This document shows positions 11,798 to 23,515 of a DNA stretch of 64,000 nt, in pieces; position 1 is the first letter of the stretch, and each line of letters opens with the position of its first letter. The stretch comes from Euclidia mi (taxonomy: Eukaryota; Arthropoda; Insecta; Lepidoptera; Erebidae). A program made the position numbers and the translations under genes. The DNA lies in NCBI GenBank assembly GCA_944739405.2, contig OX123200.2, positions 8,758,761 to 8,822,760 on the forward strand, in the 5' to 3' direction. The notes beneath the pieces were generated by a model. It saw nothing but the letters and a program-made list of their open reading frames with translations. It was not told the DNA's origin and ran no database searches.

Positions 11798-12316
11798 GGC
11801 AAGTGCGAGTCGGACTCGCGCACGAAGGGTTCCGTACCATCATCTATAAAAGAAAATCACGTTCATTGTATGTATACTTAAATACTTTATAGGTTTCTAC
11901 CTGTTTATTAAGATCGAGTAACAAATTGCTTAAAAATTACGTTTGTTGTATGGGAGCCCCCCTTTATTACTTACTTTTTTTAAATTTAATTATTTATGTT
12001 GAAAGGTAATATACAACTACATATTCTGTGAAAATTTAAAGCGTCTACCTGTTACAGTTAGTAATTTTTAGCAAAAAATACGAAAAAAAACACGTTTTTT
12101 GTATGGGACCCCCCTTAATATTTTCATTTTTTTTATTTTTGTATTTGTTGTTATAGCGGCAACCAAAATACATAATTTGTGAAAATTTCAGCTTTCTAGC
12201 TATCATGGTTTATGTGATACAGCCTGGTGACAGACAGACGGACAAACGGACAGACAGACAGACAGCGGAGGCTTAGTAATAGGGTTCCGTTTTTTACCTT
12301 TTAGGTACGGAACCCT
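11798..12316 (-). mobile_element. MITE-like repeat with AGGGTTCCGTACC inverted ends
   Basis: AGGGTTCCGTACC at 11826-11838 is the exact reverse complement of GGTACGGAACCCT at 12304-12316. Outside the left copy is a GC-rich leader (GTGCGAGTCGGACTCGCGCA) often joined to this repeat in Lepidoptera. The interior has GACAGACAGACGG runs and two related segments ending in TTTGTATGGGA. It is non-coding and its superfamily is unassigned. A diverged relative lies at about 57190-57280. Confidence 0.7.
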
Positions 12317-12628
12317 AATAATAGAAGACTAAATCATACTTTTAAGTAGTCTGTCATTTACTACAAGCTCCCAGTGACAGGCACTGCGAGAAAATTGAAG
12401 TATGCTAAACTATTTATTAACACTCCTGCTGTTTTAACTCCTTTTGAGATACATATTATTACATTATTATGTTGTTGATAGACTGCATGGATGAGATATG
12501 TATGTATGCATGGATGAGAGAGGATAAAGGTGTCATTTTAAAGGAAAGGCAGGCGGACCCGGCTTGAAAGGCACAATATCGTTATCAATGATGCAATGAA
12601 AACTGTGTTTCTAAAAATATATATAATA

Positions 12629-12833
12629 CTAGAGTACGCCAACAGCTACGCCTGCATTTTTTAAATTTACCCGTTTTGGCCGATCCCGTGGGAATTTTGG
12701 AAAATCCCTTCTTAGTGCACCCCTACGGTCCCAAAGGAACATACATGCCAAATTTCAGCTTCCTGAGCCCAATAGTTTCGGCTGTAGCGTGTCTGTCAGT
12801 CAGTCAGTAACGCAAGGAGTTTTTAGATTAAGA
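12629..12833 (-). mobile_element. Short Helitron-like element
   Basis: On the minus strand it starts TCTTAATC and ends CTCTAG followed by T. The interior CAGTCAGTCAGTAACGCAAG and the GCCGATCCCGTGGGAATT segment are shared with 62173-62378, where the Helitron boundaries are proven by an interrupted ORF. About 205 bp, non-autonomous. Confidence 0.72.
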
Positions 12834-13560
12834 TAAAGACCTAATCGACTTGTGCTGCTCACAAGTTATTCAGAGTAAGTACTGAAATGTGTCATTATAA
12901 TGATCTTAACGTTACCAGGGTTGCAGCCACAACTTTTTGTCTTAGAACCCAGGCTCTGCTTAGTAGTCTAATAAGATTTGACAGGACAGCCTAGTTAAGT
13001 ACTGATATGAGTATGTGTACTCGATTTTAAATTTTGTTAATGTTTAGATGTATTTTACTATTATTTAGTAAATCTTGTGCACCCAAGTCTAGATAAAAAC
13101 GATGTAAGATTGTTGTTATTCTTATATGGGGTTTGAAAAGACCCTTAATGAAAGTTTAAATCCCATTACATCACTACGAACATTCTTTACTTGCACTATA
13201 CCTAAGAAATTACTGCTTCAGGAGATATTTATGAGATATCTATGCATTTTACGCACCAATTTGTTCTATATAATGTAATTATGTCCTATGCACCCTTGGA
13301 TAGTTAAGTATCTCGAGAATTGCACGCGCATACTCACACGCATACTTAACATAGGGGCTTATAAAATGTGTCTACAAAAAAAATCGTTTCCCAGGTATTG
13401 TTTTGCTAAGTATGACTTAGCAATGATGTGTAGAACAAGTAAACTTCGGCTTGGTGACGGGTCTTTTTACACGGTGTATAATATTATAAAGAAGAAGATA
13501 TTTGGTTAAGATCGCCGGTAGCGGTGGAGTTCAGGCGGCTCATCATTGGAGTTGACAGCT
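12834..13560. other. Intergenic DNA
   Basis: No gene seen. The frame at 13288-13509 has no recognisable family and borders repeat DNA. Confidence 0.3.
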
Positions 13561-13618
13561 TTTGGGGAGGCCATGTCCACCAGTGGATGTCTTTAGACTT
13601 AGGTGACGATAAAGATGT
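13561..13618 (+). repeat. RTE-type LINE 3'-end fragment
   Basis: GGAGGCCATGTCCACCAGTG and the following bases, ending in GACGATAAAGATG, match the 3' ends of lepidopteran RTE-like repeats, where a 'GTCCAGCAGTGGA' block precedes a GATGAT tail. Confidence 0.45.
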
Positions 13619-14393
13619 TTGTAGTCATAAATTTATTTAATATTTAGTAGTTCCTTACAAAATTAGTTTGTGACTGCTCGTGAAGCCTGAGCCCCAGTGT
13701 AAAAAGGTACGTAGTTGCAATTTTGTAATAAAATTTGTCATTTATGACTATTAATATTGTTCTATATATACGTACCATTTGATTACTTTTAAATAAGTAT
13801 ATACGATTATACGTAAAGTTAAATAAATATAAGAACATACTTACACAGATTATTTATTTTTAAATATTATTACTTCGCCTATTACACGACGTGACTAGTT
13901 AGTAAAATTATAATTACTCATTAATGCTAGAAGTCTAATCGTTGCCGTCTAAGGTTCTGTCAACTATTTTAAGACTTTTTAATAAAAAATGACATTGTAT
14001 TTAATTTTCTATTTTATATTATTCACAAAGGACTCTTAAAGGATGAAAAATTCCAACAAAAATCAACCTTTGTTAACATAGAACGTCTTTTAAATCGAAC
14101 GTTTCCGCAAAACAACGCACGATGTTTACCACAGACCCTCGCTCTTCCGCCATAAAATGTCCTAAGTTGATATGTAACTCACTATCTCGTACAATAAAAG
14201 AACTAGAAATATACACTTTAGGGCATTTAATTAGGCTGGGCTGTTCTAATAACATACCAAAAAATCATAATTTTAATTCTCTCATTATAAGAGTTATAAG
14301 GAATTATTCAAGTCAAGAACTTCGACAGCCTCTACTGAAAATTGCGATCCATGCAGATCGGACTTTGTTCTGCGGATGAGTCGATATGTATAA
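13619..14393. other. A+T-rich intergenic DNA
   Basis: No gene or clear repeat was found. Both strands have short ORFs near 14073-14379 without recognisable homology. Confidence 0.3.
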
Positions 14394-14883
14394 CGCGGCG
14401 TCCTACGTGAGGGGTCTGGATACGAACGCGATGCGGCGCGGCGCGGCGCGGGAAGAACATACAGTTGATATCTATTGACGTGTTCTACGTGACAAAATGC
14501 ACGCGACGTGCGAAGCTGCGCGACTCGAGTTGACGAGAACGCGATCAGTTGGTGCGATATGTCCGCGCGGACGCGGTGCAGTGCCACATAATTATGTCAC
14601 ATGTCATGTCTTCGTTTTTTTACAAATAAATATTGTAATGTCGAAAGTAGAATTTTTAATTATCGGTATATATTATTAGTTACATTTCTCTATCATACAT
14701 GATTATTGAGCATCTGATACTTAAGATATGAATTTTCCAATAAATGAGCTGTCATATCCATGTTAAATTGTTAATGTCAAATGAACGTCGCGCGATAAAA
14801 ATCCTAAATTTATGGCCGCAGGATGAAATAAAACGAGTCGCGCGCATGTACGTGAACGTGAACTGCTCACGTAGGACGCCACG
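14394..14883. mobile_element. PIF/Harbinger-like MITE, 490 bp, TAA duplication
   Basis: The left end CGCGGCGTCCTACGTGAG (14394-14411) and the right end, whose reverse complement is CGTGGCGTCCTACGTGAG (14866-14883), form an 18-bp terminal inverted repeat with one mismatch. Both are flanked by TAA (14391-14393 and 14884-14886). A 3-bp T-A type duplication fits PIF/Harbinger. The interior is CpG-rich near the left end and non-coding. Superfamily is inferred from target duplication only. Confidence 0.72.
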
Positions 14884-14886
14884 TAA

Positions 14887-16305
14887 ATTAGACGCACAGA
14901 ACAACTCAGTATTAAACTTTTAAGGGATGAGACGTAACTGTTTCATTATCATTGATCTGTGAAATTAACTTCAAACTTTCGTCACAAACATTTGAATAAT
15001 TCAAATGTTACAAGTTATATTGTGCTTACTAAGAAGATAATTATCACAAGTAAGAAGGATCGGTTGTCATTAAATATTCATCAACTTCAATGATTACAAA
15101 CAGATAACTTTCCTAAAATAAATGTGTTTTTACTTAAAATGCATATCTTTACGGCAAATAACTTCATGTAGTATTTTCGAGTTATACTTTAGTTACTTTG
15201 ATTAGCCGGTAATTAGTATCTTGACATCATATACATGTATTATTGTATTTTGCGCAATTCTTTGAAACGTTGACTAGCGCCTATTTGCACAATAGTTGAA
15301 TTAGACTTAAAATAGGAAGCTTTGACTTTCACTTTGTGCAGTATAAGATTCAAAGTGAGGAAGGTTGGAGAAATGACTCTGACTACTTTTATGTCGTAGC
15401 CTAACAAGATATTTTTCCAAAATATCAGTTTCTAAAATAACTTTGAACAAATTTCTAATTGAAATAAACAAGAGATCTATCACGAAAGGTCTATAACAGT
15501 ATTAACTTTAAATTTGGAGTTATTTAGTCTTTGTTTCGTTACAAAGCCCCAGTAGCACTCGAATGTTCGTGGCTATGAGTCCCTTTTTCATACCACATAT
15601 TATTTCACACACGTCTCAACACTCTGTCGATTTCCCTCGTAATTACTACATAAGTGTATTTACACGTTCGCTGAAAGTATAATCCCAAGAGGTCCCTCTT
15701 CATAACTAAAGGAATTCAATCAGTTCCTCCACTCAATTCTCGTGAGACTACTGTCGCTAAGACGTGCGGAAATTACAAGCGGTGCTCTCTAATTATATAC
15801 TATTCATGGTACTACGACGCCGCGATGAGAAGTGAATAAATAATATTAAATGTGGCAAGTTGAAGATTGGTGTAATTTAATTTTGTTACTGTTGCGACCT
15901 TTTGGTGGCTTAAGTTTTGGGATATAAGGTCATTATGTTAATTATTTAATATTGCATTACAGAAACAAATGTCTTGGAATACACATCATTAAAACTAAAT
16001 AGTTAAACTGTCTTGCGGTCGTATACAGAAGAAAGACATAATCTATTCCAATATAACCTGGTAACCCATCAAAAGACAATTTTCCAAATATTTTATACGA
16101 ACAAGCTCGGGTGATATGGCCTCTTGAGGCGTTTTTTTAAGGGAGACAGTAGTATAGGTTAATAAAAAAATCTGTCTTATGGAATTAAATTTAAACCTAA
16201 GGGACGTTCGTACGACCCCTTAAACGGCAGGCGACATCGCGGCATTCTTTGACGGAGATGGCTCGATGAGCTAGAATCCTTCAAGGATTTGGGATATATG
16301 GAATA
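14887..16305. other. Intergenic DNA
   Basis: No gene seen. About 110 bp near 15816-15925 recurs at 19746-19850 (shared AGTTGAAGATTG and surrounding sequence), a local duplication. Confidence 0.35.
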
Positions 16306-18100
16306 CTAGCTTTCGCCCGCGGCTTCGCCAGCATGATATTTTAATAAAGAGTGACCTATGTTCCCCGGGTTTCAGACTATCCATGTCGAATTTCAAACGG
16401 CTCTGTAGATTAGCCGTGTAGCATACATATAAACAGATAATAATGGAAATTACTTTTGTTTTCATAATCGTTGAACTTCAGGTAAAGATTAGTAAATAAG
16501 TATATCATTGAAGTTATGAAGAGCTTGTTTACCTACTGAATATAACAGCAACAAAACATAAAATCTGAAAGCATTAGGTACCACAAAGGACATATCAGAC
16601 AATCAGACCGTCCCTCCGCTTCGCTGTGCTTAAGCGCACTAACTCGAAGAAAGCGCTTTTAATGACGCTGCGCTTAGCTCAGATATCTGACTGTAAAAGA
16701 CAAAGTTAATCTACTTACATTAAATACTGAAGGCAATAAATCTATCAATTTTGAAAACAATTTGATAACTTCTTTAGAATGAGCATTGTAAAATACACAT
16801 ATATTTTTTTATGTTATACTGTTTTATTACAACAAAAATGATGTACCTAGTGAGTTTATGTACTAAAAGCTAAAAAGTAATACGGTAAGTTCTAGCTACC
16901 AGATCGCACCAATCTTCTCATCAATCTGGGGTATTGATCAGACAAATATAAAATCGTTGGGCAAGTGAAATTTCTATCATAATGTTTACTCTGGATACCC
17001 TACGCCCAAAATTAATTTATTTTTACTTAATTTTATTTTCAAGTTTTTAGTGTTGTTGTTAGTTGATACTTCTTATTCTATTTTCATAGTGAGCCCTTTT
17101 CGACAAATCAAACCCTGTCATTCGATACCCATATTAAGGTATTTGTGGAAAATAAGTAATCCGCCATTTTGTGGAGGCGGCCATCTTGGATTTTTCATAG
17201 TGAGCTCAATTGTACCAATCAAGACCTTTCAATTGATACCCATATTAAGGTATTAGTGGAAAATATGTAATCCGCCATTTTGTGGCGACAGCCATCTTGG
17301 ATTTTTCATAACGAGCTCTATTCTACGAATCAAGTCCTTTTATTTGATACCCATATTGAGGTATTTGTGGAAAATATGTAATCCGCCATTTTGTGGCGGC
17401 AGCCATCTTGGATTTTTTATAGTGAACGTTTTTCTACCAATCAAAGTTTTTATTCGATACCCATATTGAGGTATTTGTGGAAAATATGTAATCCCGCCAT
17501 TTTCCGGCGACAGCCATCTTGGATTTTGCATAGAAAGATATTGTGCTTTTCTACGAATCAAGCACTTTTTTGATACCCATATTAAGGTATTTGTGGGAAA
17601 TTAGTAATCCGTCATTTTGTGGCGGCGGCCATCTTGGATTTTTCATAGTGAGCTCTACTCTACCAATCAAGCCTTTTCATTTGATACCCATATTGAGGTT
17701 GTTGTGAAGTAATATAAAATGATTCGCCATTTTGTATTGGCGGCCATCTTGAAATTACAACCATTTAAATATTATCTTTTAATCTTGATGACAATATATG
17801 AGTGTATACCAAATATCAGACCAATCTGTCATCAGAAAGGGGTTAAAATTCCAATGAATAACTTTCAGAGCTCAGGCTTTTTGCCGACTTAGTTGATACT
17901 TTTCCTTATATTATGACAACATTATACAAAATCTTTATAAATTGTAGCCTATGTGTTATTCTGATGTATAAACTATATTATTGTTAAGTTTCATCCAAAT
18001 CCGTTCAGTAGTTTTTGCGTGAAAGAGTAACAATCATCCATCCATCCATCCATCTATACATACATCTTCACAAACTTTCACATTTATAATATTAGTAGGA
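16306..18100 (-). mobile_element. Helitron, copy B, inverted relative to copy A
   Basis: In reverse it starts TCCTACTAATATTATAAATG (18100 downward) and ends GCGGGCGAAAGCTAG followed by T at 16305. Interior segments match copy A at 6194-8249 throughout, including the block around ATTGATCAGACA and the tandem array. It lacks the solo LTR of copy A. No transposase is encoded. Confidence 0.82.
17070..17760 (-). repeat. Tandem array of ~117-bp units inside Helitron B
   Basis: About six units with GCCATCTTGGATTTTTCATA, AATCCGCCATTTTGTGG and GATACCCATATT in fixed order, the reverse complement of the array in copy A. The core AAGATGGC (read as GCCATCTT) is retained in nearly every unit. Confidence 0.85.
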
Positions 18101-18276
18101 AGAGTATGGAGACATTTTTGCCCAGTAGTGCATTGTCACAAACTCAAAAAAGAAGAACCAAGAGTAACCACTTGTTTAGGTTCTTGCATGCCAAGACATA
18201 CAAATTGAACACGTGGTTCTTTCTAATTACGTACCTATGTTTCTCTTTCTTATCCAACTAAGGTTCAATGCAACTA

Positions 18277-19745
18277 GGGTCATTTCGCCTGTTCGCGTCC
18301 ATCCCCCTATTCGCGTCCATTTTGCGGACCTCCCTTTAAAAATGCTCGTAAATAAGTATACTAACACACGAATAAAATGAAAAGTCAGTATCGCCAATAC
18401 CTCTACGTATAAGAGACACCCACAAATAGACAAAAGTTTCGTGCGCCCAGCTTATCCTGTTTAAAAGTTAGTTAATCTCGGTTGTTCAACAAAAGAGTGC
18501 AGATGCGCGGGATATAAATAAAAAAATAGTGTGCAGCGGCGTGTTTGACGGTAAGTATTTTATTGTTTTATGTGAATTTTAGGATACATAGCTGTTTCTA
18601 GACAATAATAATGAAAAGACAAATAGTATGAATTATGAATTAGCTTGTTTTTTTTTATAGTTAACAATTAAAATAAGGTGGACGCGAATTACAACACCGA
18701 ATTTATGAAACTTCCACTTTGCGTCCACAATGGACGCGAACTCGTCTATTTATGATTTCTTTAGTTGTTTATTTTTATGTGATTAAAATATGAGAGAGAA
18801 ATTGGGATTTTGTTTATTTTAACATTAATAGTATGCAATTGTAATGACTAATTTGCGTCCAAATTATTATGATTTTAATAAAAGATACAATCGATATAAT
18901 AATCGATCACAAGTGGACGCAAACGATACCTGCAAGGGATAATATTATAGCAAATTGCGTCCATATAAATGATCGCATAAATACATTCTATATATTATAT
19001 AATATTTTTATAATTTAAAATGCATTTTTGGTTAAGACTGAGTTTAAAATTGTATTATTACATTTAATTTCTTTTATTCCACATTTTTTCTATTCAAGAT
19101 GAGTTCTTAGGAGACAAGAAAGAAGAAGGAAAAAAATACAAAAGAGGATTAAATAAAGAAAGCGTTTAGTGATATTCGCGAGAAGAAGAAATCGATAAGA
19201 CAAATATGTACATAATTATGTAAAAATTATGCTATTCCGAAGACCACAATATTGGACAACATGTATCGTTATTTTTTTATCTTTAATTTTAAGTTCCATC
19301 GATATTGAGAACAATAAATAGTTATTTATAGTTTCTTTAAAGTGATTTAATAATGATAATAATGTAGATTTTTATAACATTAATCTTAAATGTAGAAATT
19401 GTTAATAGCCAATCTTTCTTTAGATTGTCTTAACAATATCACCCTTATAGGAAGGACAATAAGGCTGATATTGTTAAGACTAAGCTGGTGGACGCAAACT
19501 GGTCCACAGGTGGACGCAAAATGGATTTTTTGGACGCAAACTGGGTAAAATGCCATATTTTGAAGTTTGTCTATTTAAAAAAAAACACAACAAGTTTCGA
19601 ACAAAACTGAAAGTTATTATTAAAATAGACTATATAATGAACGCATTACATACATTTTTCATTGAATCAATTTGCTTGAACATTTTTATTTTCTCCTTCA
19701 AACTTGCCAACTGCACTAAATGGACGCGAACAGGCGAAATGATCC
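18277..19745. mobile_element. TA-flanked DNA transposon with twelve TGGACGCRAA motifs
   Basis: GGGTCATTTCGCCTGTTCGC at 18277 and the reverse complement of the right end, GGATCATTTCGCCTGTTCGC, form terminal inverted repeats of about 25 bp with one difference. TA flanks both ends (18275-18276 and 19746-19747). Inside are twelve copies of TGGACGCRAA or its complement, starting at 18292, 18310, 18679, 18718, 18731, 18852, 18914, 18954, 19489, 19511, 19531 and 19721 (the one at 18954 has one change). The first and last lie within the inverted ends. No transposase ORF is present. The TA duplication would fit Tc1/mariner, but the architecture is unusual and the superfamily is left open. Confidence 0.8.
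19427..19482. repeat. 22-bp inverted repeat (hairpin) inside the TGGACGCRAA element
   Basis: GTCTTAACAATATCA with its continuation CCCTTAT pairs with ATAAGGCTGATATTGTTAAG and the AC that follows, 21 of 22 positions, with a loop of about 12 nt. A long RNA hairpin is possible if transcribed. Confidence 0.7.
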
Positions 19746-19747
19746 TA

Positions 19748-21433
19748 CGAGGTACGAGGTGAATAAATAATATTCAACTTGGCAAGTTGAAGATTGCAGT
19801 AATTTCATTTTGTGGTTGCTTAGTTGGCCTCTTGGTGGTAAAGTTTTAGTATTAATTTATTTTTAAAACCGCATGACTAAAGAATGAGATGTACTTACAC
19901 AATTAGAATATTGCAAATTAAATTTGAAATACTTGCTTTGAATTTAGAAACATAAGTTTATCGTAATGGGTTACTAAGTTGTCATATACAACGTGTAAAT
20001 GAAATAACGCACATCCTCAGACACCCCAATTAGAATAACTTGTTATACGAGTAATCATAATGCATGCATTGAATTTAGTTTTTTATTTGCGTAAATATTG
20101 TTTTTTGAAGAAAGTATAAACTCGATTAAAAGTAAAAAGCGTGGTCACTATAAATTTGCGCACGCACACAAACACACGAAACGGTTGCTATGGTAAACAG
20201 ACGACAGCGATCTGATAGGAACGAAATACCTACGATACGATATAAACAAAATGTTTCAAATTTAGTCCTTATACAACACTCTGATAGAGTGGGGTTTACA
20301 AGAATGATGTTTGAGTAATTTGTCAGCTACTGTTGATATTTCCAAAGATATGACTACCTATTTCTTTCCATCACACTTTTCGGCTTTGGAGTGGACAGTC
20401 GACTTTGTATAAAATTATTTATTGTTTGTTAATGTAAATGACTATTTAGTTACCTAGCATTATTGATAGATAAAGTAAAAGAATATCAATGATAGAATAA
20501 AGCAAGATCGTCGTGAGTAAATTAATAGTTACATTAATAGAATAATCAAATAACTTACAGGATAAAATCACATTATTTTAGTCCACTTAACACTGTCTTC
20601 ACTGTTCCCTCACGCATCACATCTTTTCACTGTTTTAAAAGCAGCTAATATGTATCAACTTAACTCCTAGGCACTTTTTATCTCCTCACAATAAACTAGT
20701 GATTTAACATTTTCCCACAGTGAAAAAGTCCGGGGGCGACAAGTTAACATCAAGATGACGCAGAACGTTCCACACCAGCACCGTCATGTTGATAATTACA
20801 ATTTTATTCACACAATTACAATATTTTTTCGCAACTCTCGCTGACAGATTCCCGATGGATGACTACCTAGATACTTGTCATAACTTGTCAAAGCGCATTG
20901 CCAGCGCTTGTCATTGGCCAGCGCGGACGACACATAACGTCTCGCTCTTGCCTGTTGATTATTACGTAAGCGAAAGATAGATGATAGATATTTTCGTGGT
21001 AAATTGTGTGTATTGTCTTTTGCCGCTATTGTGTTGTACTAATGTGTGCGTTCGTGTGACCGGACGTCGAACCATTAAACAAATGCATTTTAAAAGAAGG
21101 CGTTCTGCTTTGACTTAAGGTTTATTTTCGTATATTTCAACTTTTGAAATAAATGAGTGACTATAATTAACGTTATTTTTATTATTTTAGAACAAAAAAT
21201 AAACAATATTAAAAATGACAGTAATGGATTCAGTAGCCGATTCTGAACAAACTACTTTCAGGAAGTGCATTTAAATTTGTTACAGGTTGTACATAGGACA
21301 TAGGTATAAGAGTATACGTTATAAGTGTTCTTCACAACCAACCATCACAACCTTTTGCAATAAAATTGTATTAAAGCGCATAACCTAATGATTTAGCGAA
21401 AAAAGTTAAAATCTGTTCGAAATTTCAAAGTCA
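19748..21433. other. Intergenic DNA with a GC-richer stretch
   Basis: No coding region recognised. The segment 20830-21090 has higher G+C, a reversed CCAAT motif (CATTGGCC near 20914) and no strong TATA box. It could be a promoter or 5' exon of an unseen gene, possibly the RGK gene downstream, but nothing proves it. Confidence 0.25.
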
Positions 21434-21600
21434 GACTGCACGGTTGGCGTAGAGGTTTAGACGGCTGCCTAGCTATTTGACACTGGTTTAGGTGTTGTGG
21501 GTTCAATCCTTAGACTATATATATTATGTTATAGACGGAGGAATCCCATCACTCAAAGGTCTGACATAGGTCACCGTAGTGGGGACCTATTACCCGTTAA
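21434..21600 (+). repeat. tRNA-derived SINE, diverged
   Basis: A box-like GGTTGGCGTAGAGGTTTAGA and B box-like GGGTTCAATCCT lie about 50 bp apart, the spacing of a Pol III internal promoter, followed by a non-tRNA body. It cannot fold as a functional tRNA. Confidence 0.55.
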
Positions 21601-22370
21601 AATTTAATAGAACTTCATTTGAAACTTTGAGACTTCGTTCATAGACATTTTGATTTATTCGTATAAAGATTGTGACGCATAAACATAGTGACGTTATAAC
21701 TTTATCGATACTTTTATTTTACATATATATAATACGATTTTGTAAAGATTTGAGTTTTTTTTCTAACTAAGCCAATGACACTGTCAGTGACTTTTTCTAT
21801 TTTACCTTAAATAAATGTGATTCATTATGTGTGCAATATTTTATTTCAAATTGACCCTGAAGTTAAATTTTATTTCTAATCTATTATTACTGCAGCCTGC
21901 TCTCGATTGGTGATTTAATATAATTATGTAACTGAGCATACTGGGCTCGTGCCTCCCTTCAATTTGAGAAGGCCTAATTTAGTTTGAAAGATTTTAGACA
22001 AACACTTGACGATCGTGATAATTTTCTAAATAATAAGCATATACCTTCCAAAAGTCTGAAATACGTAACGTGGTTTTGTATTCGAAAACCATTACGTGGT
22101 AATGACCTCGTCATTGATTCTATCATTGCATATAGGTAGTGATTATTAGTCATATTATGAATATCAATTGCTTTATTCACCTTAAAAAGGTAATTTACAA
22201 ATATATTTTTTATCGTAACTTATTTACTAGTGTTTAAATATAAGCTGGATTTATTCACATATTTTACTTTATCTGAGGATTTATCGACATTCAATTGATA
22301 TTCATTCTGAGTAAACCAAATCTAAGGATTTATTGCAAACATTATTGATATTTTATCGAAATTCATTTTG

Positions 22371-22445
22371 AGTAAGCACATCTAGTGATGTGCTTACTTG
22401 TCGTAAATTTTAACTAGACTAGTGTCTAGTTAAAATTTACGACAA
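22371..22445. repeat. Two adjacent perfect hairpins, both with TAGT loops
   Basis: Hairpin 1 pairs AGTAAGCACATC (22371-22382) with GATGTGCTTACT (22387-22398). Hairpin 2 pairs 22398-22419 with 22424-22445, 22 bp without mismatch. Both loops are TAGT. Upstream, two related segments (about 22270-22320 and 22323-22380) form a diverged direct repeat. Confidence 0.85.
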
Positions 22446-22528
22446 TTTCGAAGATTCGAAATGACATTTGTATATTTATCTTTCTCTTACATGAGAAAAA
22501 AATCATAAGTAAGAGTGAAGTAAATATA

Positions 22529-22711
22529 TTGGGTAAGGTTGCTATTTTAATGCGGTCTCTATTACTTCCTTACTTTATGGTTCGATCCCCGCACGAGACA
22601 ACACTTTGTGTCATAAATTGTTATTTCGGGTCTGGGTGTTCATTGTGTACGTTGGTTGAACATCACATGTTTATTAATTCTCTCACGACACAGGAGTTAT
22701 TCCTTGTCTGA
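22529..22711 (+). repeat. tRNA-derived SINE
   Basis: A box B-like GGTTCGATCCCC near 22580 and the body segment TTGTTATTTCGGGTCTGGGT match a SINE pattern widely seen in Lepidoptera. It ends near CACGACACAGGAG. No intact tRNA fold. Confidence 0.6.
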
Positions 22712-22754
22712 AAAAGAAAAAATATTTGGCGAACAGATACCTTGGTTTACCTAG

Positions 22755-22970
22755 ATGCGTGTGATCGAGCGTGCTATTGAGTTATTAGAGTGTCATCGGA
22801 ACACTGAAGATACATTACTACGGCATCTTGATGTATTACTGCACTATTTTGCGATGGCGTGGCGTAGTAATATATCAAGTGATGTGGATGCAAACCCTAT
22901 GCGAGATAGCAGTCTGTGGAATACTCAGATCGTTGTCCTGTGTCTAGAGTCTGTAATGCATCATTTTTAA
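22755..22970 (+). CDS. Unidentified short frame, helix-rich, possible exon or repeat-borne ORF
   Basis: A 71-codon frame starts at an ATG directly after an AG dinucleotide in a T-rich context (TTTACCTAG), which could be a splice acceptor. The peptide starts MRVIERAIELLECHRN and continues with leucine-rich, amphipathic sequence. No domain was recognised. It is immediately downstream of a SINE and may belong to a repeat; a chance ORF is also possible. Confidence 0.25.
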   Translation: MRVIERAIELLECHRNTEDTLLRHLDVLLHYFAMAWRSNISSDVDANPMRDSSLWNTQIVVLCLESVMHHF

Positions 22971-23515
22971 CCGACAGTTCTAGCTATCATATACATGGTC
23001 ATAAAGATCTTTGACACTGATTAAAGCACATGACACTTGCACTGGCTAAAGTTGGCACTATGTGATGAACAAATATAAAATGTGAATCATGTGATGTTTT
23101 CTAAGTTGTGTAGAGTTTTAGAAGTGTAAATTTATATAAATTATTAGGTTCAGTTAATTGAAACCCTAATAAAACCAACCAACACTTATCAATGTACTAG
23201 AAACAACATTTACGCAGATACCAATATATCAAAGCGTGTATTTATTTACCCGTCAACTTTATGGCCCGTTTGGTTGTAAATTGCACCGTATGACGTCAGC
23301 AGCGAGTCGGTGTCCCTAATTTGGCATACGTTTGACAGCGATGATTTATTACAAATCCAATTGAGTCGATAAAATAAAGTGTTATCGCAATTAATGTATG
23401 ATAATGTTGGTACAGCTTACGTGAAACGCTTGTTTTGTGGCCCTAGTATTTATTCGAGGACACCACACATATTGCTATAGATTTGGGTCTATTCATCATA
23501 ATAATATCAATATAT
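22971..23515. other. Intergenic DNA
   Basis: No gene or clear repeat recognised. Confidence 0.3.

Noticed and set aside
14073..14379. Opposed short ORFs as genes
   Set aside because: Both are under 90 codons without homology and overlap each other just outside a MITE.
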